Source: Paracoccaceae bacterium
GTDB lineage: Bacteria; Pseudomonadota; Alphaproteobacteria; Rhodobacterales; Rhodobacteraceae
Length of the DNA stretch: 6,529 bases
Reading direction: 5' to 3'
Assembly (NCBI GenBank): GCA_030626365.1
Contig: DAOUPC010000167.1
Location: 1-6,529 of the forward strand
Made by a program: the position numbers and the translations under genes. Positions within the stretch are counted from its first letter, which is position 1, and each line of letters opens with the position of its first letter. The notes beneath the pieces are model-generated. The model was not told the DNA's origin and made no database searches. It was given only the letters and a program-made list of their open reading frames with translations. Shown in pieces: positions 4,682-6,529 of the stretch.

Positions 4682-4729
4682 TGTCGGAATTCGCCACAAT
4701 GTCGGTGCCGGAACAGGGGGGGGTCGTTT

Positions 4730-4758
4730 TTGGCCTTGGGTCAAAACGGTTGGATAAT
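4730..4758 (+). promoter_or_regulatory. Sigma-70-type promoter candidate for ruvCAB
   Basis: TTGGCC (4730-4735) and GATAAT (4753-4758) are separated by 17 bases; the -10 matches the consensus at five of six positions. The predicted start lies about 7 bases downstream, inside the LexA box. The leader before ruvC would be about 50-55 bases. An eight-G run (4716-4723) lies just upstream. Confidence 0.55.
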
Positions 4759-4773
4759 GTTCGCGTTTCGTGC
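4759..4773 (+). promoter_or_regulatory. LexA (SOS) box candidate controlling ruvCAB
   Basis: GTTC (4759-4762), seven bases, then GTGC (4770-4773) differs at one position from the alphaproteobacterial LexA site GTTC-N7-GTTC. It begins immediately after the -10 element, so bound LexA would cover the transcription start. Holliday-junction genes are known SOS members in several alphaproteobacteria, so sequence, position and gene function agree. Confidence 0.6.
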
Positions 4774-4818
4774 TAGTGCGTCACAAAAGCAACAATTCCA
4801 GGCAGGGCCGGGCGAAAC

Positions 4819-5316
4819 ATGCGGATACTGGGCATAGATCCGGGGTTAAGAACCCTGGGGTGGGGCGTGATAGAATCACACGGCAGCCGCCTTGGCCATG
4901 TGGCCAACGGGCAATGCAAATCCACCGGGGATGATCTGGCGACGCGCCTGTTGTCGCTGCACACGCAATTGGTGGATGTGCTGGCGCGCTATAGGCCGGA
5001 TCAGGTGTCGATCGAACAGACATTCGTCAACAAGGATGGGGCGGGCACGCTAAAGCTGGGTCAGGCCCGTGGTGTGGCCCTTTTGGCGGCGGCGCAGGCC
5101 GGGTTGCCGATTGGGGAATATGCGCCCAACCGGGTGAAAAAGACGGTGGTCGGGGTGGGGCACGCGGACAAGCGGCAGGTGCTGCATATGGTACGCCTGC
5201 AATTGCCCGGTTGCGATCCGGCGGGGCCGGATGCCGCCGACGCGCTGGCGATTGCCATTTGTCATGCACATTATGGCGGCGTGGCGGGGCCGCAACTGCG
5301 AGAGGTGGCATCATGA
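4819..5316 (+). CDS. ruvC: Crossover junction endodeoxyribonuclease RuvC
   Basis: A 165-residue Holliday-junction resolvase that nicks two opposing strands of a four-way junction as a homodimer during recombination repair. All four catalytic acids are at the E. coli positions: Asp7 (GIDPGLRTLGWG), Glu66 (SIEQTF), Asp138 and Asp141 (GPDAADALA). Lys118 (HADKRQV) is also kept. The length is close to the usual 165-175 residues, so the protein appears complete. The ribosome binding site before the ATG is weak. It is the first gene of ruvC-ruvA-ruvB, and its stop overlaps the ruvA start as ATGA, implying coupled translation. A promoter and LexA box candidate lie directly upstream. Confidence 0.98.
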   Translation: MRILGIDPGLRTLGWGVIESHGSRLGHVANGQCKSTGDDLATRLLSLHTQLVDVLARYRPDQVSIEQTFVNKDGAGTLKLGQARGVALLAAAQAGLPIGEYAPNRVKKTVVGVGHADKRQVLHMVRLQLPGCDPAGPDAADALAIAICHAHYGGVAGPQLREVAS

Positions 5317-6005
5317 TTGGACGGCTGACAGGGCGGCTGGATTATCGCGCGGCGGATCACATCCTGATCGACGTGCGCGGCGTCGGCTATATTGTCTATT
5401 GTTCGGAACGCACACTGGCGGCTTTGCCGGGGGTGGGCGAGGCGGTATCGCTTTATACTGACCTGCTGGTGCGCGAGGACCTGATGCAGTTGTTCGGTTT
5501 TCTGTCGCTGGTGGAAAAGGAATGGCACCGGTTGCTGACTTCGGTGCAGGGGGTGGGGGCCAAGGTGTCGCTGGCCATCATGGGCACGCTGGGACCGGAT
5601 GGGGTTGGCCGGGCGATTGCGCTGGGCGACTGGAATATGGTGAAGGCGGCCAAGGGTGTCGGGCCCAAGCTGGCCCAGCGGATCGTGCTGGACCTCAAGG
5701 ATAAGGCACCGGGCGTGATGGCGATGGGCGGAACGGTTACGGATGCGATGGATGGGCCAGTTGGTGATCCGGCGGGTGAAGTCATTGAAGGTGACACGCC
5801 CAAGGCCGCGCCGCCGGCAAAGGGTTTGTCCGGTGCTGTGTCCAATGTGGGTGCGCAGGCGGATGCAATGTCGGCCCTGTCCAATCTGGGCTATGCCCCG
5901 GCCGAGGCAGCGGCGGCTGTCGCCGAGGCCGCCGGTTCTGCGCCCGATGCGCAAGAGGCCGGGTTGATCCGCGCGGCGTTGAAATTGCTGGCACCAAAGG
6001 AATGA
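5313..6005 (+). CDS. ruvA: Holliday junction DNA helicase subunit RuvA
   Basis: A 230-residue junction-recognition protein; tetramers clamp the four-way junction and load RuvB hexamers for branch migration. The N-terminal OB domain (MIGRLTGRLDY onward, 1-63) includes the acidic pin Glu55-Asp56 (VREDLMQLFGF). Two helix-hairpin-helix motifs follow: SVQGVGAKVSLAIMG (77-91) and AAKGVGPKLAQRIVLDLKDK (112-131). The RuvB-binding C-terminal domain is recognisable at 183-226 (ADAMSALSNLGYAPAEA, then IRAALKLLA). The linker between them (about 132-182, Gly/Ala/Pro/Asp-rich) is longer than in E. coli, explaining 230 versus about 203 residues. The start at 5313 is chosen because it begins with the conserved MIGRL, has GAGAGG 7 bases upstream and overlaps the ruvC stop by four bases; an ATG at 5211 in the same frame lies inside ruvC. 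Confidence 0.97.
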   Translation: MIGRLTGRLDYRAADHILIDVRGVGYIVYCSERTLAALPGVGEAVSLYTDLLVREDLMQLFGFLSLVEKEWHRLLTSVQGVGAKVSLAIMGTLGPDGVGRAIALGDWNMVKAAKGVGPKLAQRIVLDLKDKAPGVMAMGGTVTDAMDGPVGDPAGEVIEGDTPKAAPPAKGLSGAVSNVGAQADAMSALSNLGYAPAEAAAAVAEAAGSAPDAQEAGLIRAALKLLAPKE

Positions 6006-6067
6006 CGCGGATGTTCGCCCGCCCTGACCTGTGCTGCCCCCCTCCGTGCCCCTGCGGGAGATAGATG

Positions 6068-6529
6068 ATGACGCAAGATGCAATTCCCGGTGCCGATCCC
6101 ATCCTTAGACCGGAACCGATGGCGGGGGATGCGGACCGCGCATTGCGGCCCCAGATGCTGGGCGATTTTATCGGTCAGGCCGAAGTGCGCGCCAACCTGC
6201 GGGTGTTCATCCAGTCCGCCCGCCAGCGCGGCGAGGCGATGGATCACACGTTGTTTCACGGCCCCCCCGGTTTGGGCAAGACCACGCTGGCGCAGATCAT
6301 GGCGCGTGAATTGGGTGTTAATTTTCGAATGACCAGCGGGCCGGTTCTGGCCAAGGCGGGTGATCTGGCGGCGATCCTGACCAATCTGGAAAGCCGGGAT
6401 GTTCTGTTTATTGACGAAATTCATCGTCTTAACCCGGCGGTGGAAGAAGTATTATACCCGGCCCTTGAAGATTTTGAACTGGATCTGGTGATCGGTGAAG
6501 GCCCGGCGGCGCGCACGGTGCGCATTGAA
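6068..6529 (+). CDS. ruvB: Holliday junction branch-migration ATPase RuvB (5' part, cut by window end)
   Basis: The first 154 codons of an AAA+ helicase motor that drives branch migration with RuvA; full-length RuvB is about 340 residues, so more than half lies outside the window. The family N-terminus RALRPQMLGDFIGQ (24-37) is present. Walker A is GPPGLGKTT (65-73) and Walker B is LFIDEIHRL (113-121, Asp116-Glu117). The segment YPALEDFELDLVIGEGPAAR (130-149) precedes the RuvA-contacting region. There are two adjacent ATGs: GGAG (6057-6060) is 4 bases from the one at 6065 and 7 from the one at 6068, so 6068 is preferred, though 6065 is possible. The gap to ruvA is only about 60 bases with no terminator, so it is read as the third gene of the operon. 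Confidence 0.97.
   Translation, partial: MTQDAIPGADPILRPEPMAGDADRALRPQMLGDFIGQAEVRANLRVFIQSARQRGEAMDHTLFHGPPGLGKTTLAQIMARELGVNFRMTSGPVLAKAGDLAAILTNLESRDVLFIDEIHRLNPAVEEVLYPALEDFELDLVIGEGPAARTVRIE

Larger units (their letters stand above)
4551..4692. repeat. Three exact copies of TCGGAATTC
   Basis: The nine-base sequence occurs at 4551-4559, 4609-4617 and 4684-4692, all in the same orientation and all inside the DUF1127/ruvC control region. Spacings are 58 and 75 bases. No exact copy was noticed elsewhere in the window, although GCGAATTC occurs just after the nested terminator. Whether this is a binding site or chance is unknown. Confidence 0.45.

Noticed and set aside
4716..4723. Run of eight G residues as a phase-variable tract
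   Set aside because: It lies upstream of the ruvC -35 element, not in a coding frame or promoter spacer, and ruv genes are not known to phase-vary.
5271..6083. 270-codon minus-strand open frame
   Set aside because: It is antisense to ruvA, which has clear family motifs; the protein is His/Arg/Gln-rich with no domain.

Overview
This window looks like chromosomal DNA from an alphaproteobacterium, most likely Rhodobacterales (Roseobacter/Rhodobacter group). The reasons are the GC-rich coding bias, the order ruvC-ruvA-ruvB, a short DUF1127 protein beginning MAAFDTTR, and a GTTC-N7-GTTC-type LexA box. No rRNA, tRNA, CRISPR array, insertion sequence or prophage structure was seen. The assignment is inferred from protein and motif recognition, not from a database search.

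Left part (1-2010): the 3' end of an unidentified upstream gene runs into csaA (tRNA-binding-domain chaperone-like protein). The csaA stop overlaps the start of a D-2-hydroxyacid dehydrogenase of the glyoxylate/hydroxypyruvate reductase type, so the two form a tight operon. A type II thymidine kinase (tdk) faces them on the minus strand.

Middle (2011-4270): a 408-base AT-richer non-coding stretch carries a large imperfect inverted repeat and several small dyads. It leads into a 152-residue helix-turn-helix protein that vaguely resembles phage CII-type regulators. That gene abuts, stop codon to stop codon, a convergent beta-ketoacyl-ACP synthase III-like gene with a complete Cys-His-Asn triad but a larger size than housekeeping FabH. 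Upstream of the synthase gene are 11-base tandem repeats, CU-rich in the minus-strand transcript, and a striking nested hairpin that ends in a T-tract.

Right part (4271-6529): a DUF1127 gene on the minus strand has what looks like a heat-shock-sigma (RpoH-type) promoter, a structured 3' UTR and the nested-hairpin terminator. This resembles the Rhodobacter sphaeroides ccaF1/CcsR stress locus, where a DUF1127 gene is linked to CU-rich small RNAs. A 323-base divergent control region then leads to the ruvCAB operon for Holliday-junction processing. ruvC has a good -35/-10 pair followed at once by a near-consensus LexA box. ruvC and ruvA overlap by four bases, and ruvB is cut by the window end.

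Most of the window is ordinary housekeeping DNA. The parts most worth a second look are the DUF1127 stress/RNA module, the orphan HTH regulator with its dyad-rich upstream region, and the repeat-rich DUF1127/ruvC control region. No clearly new defence or mobile system is visible.
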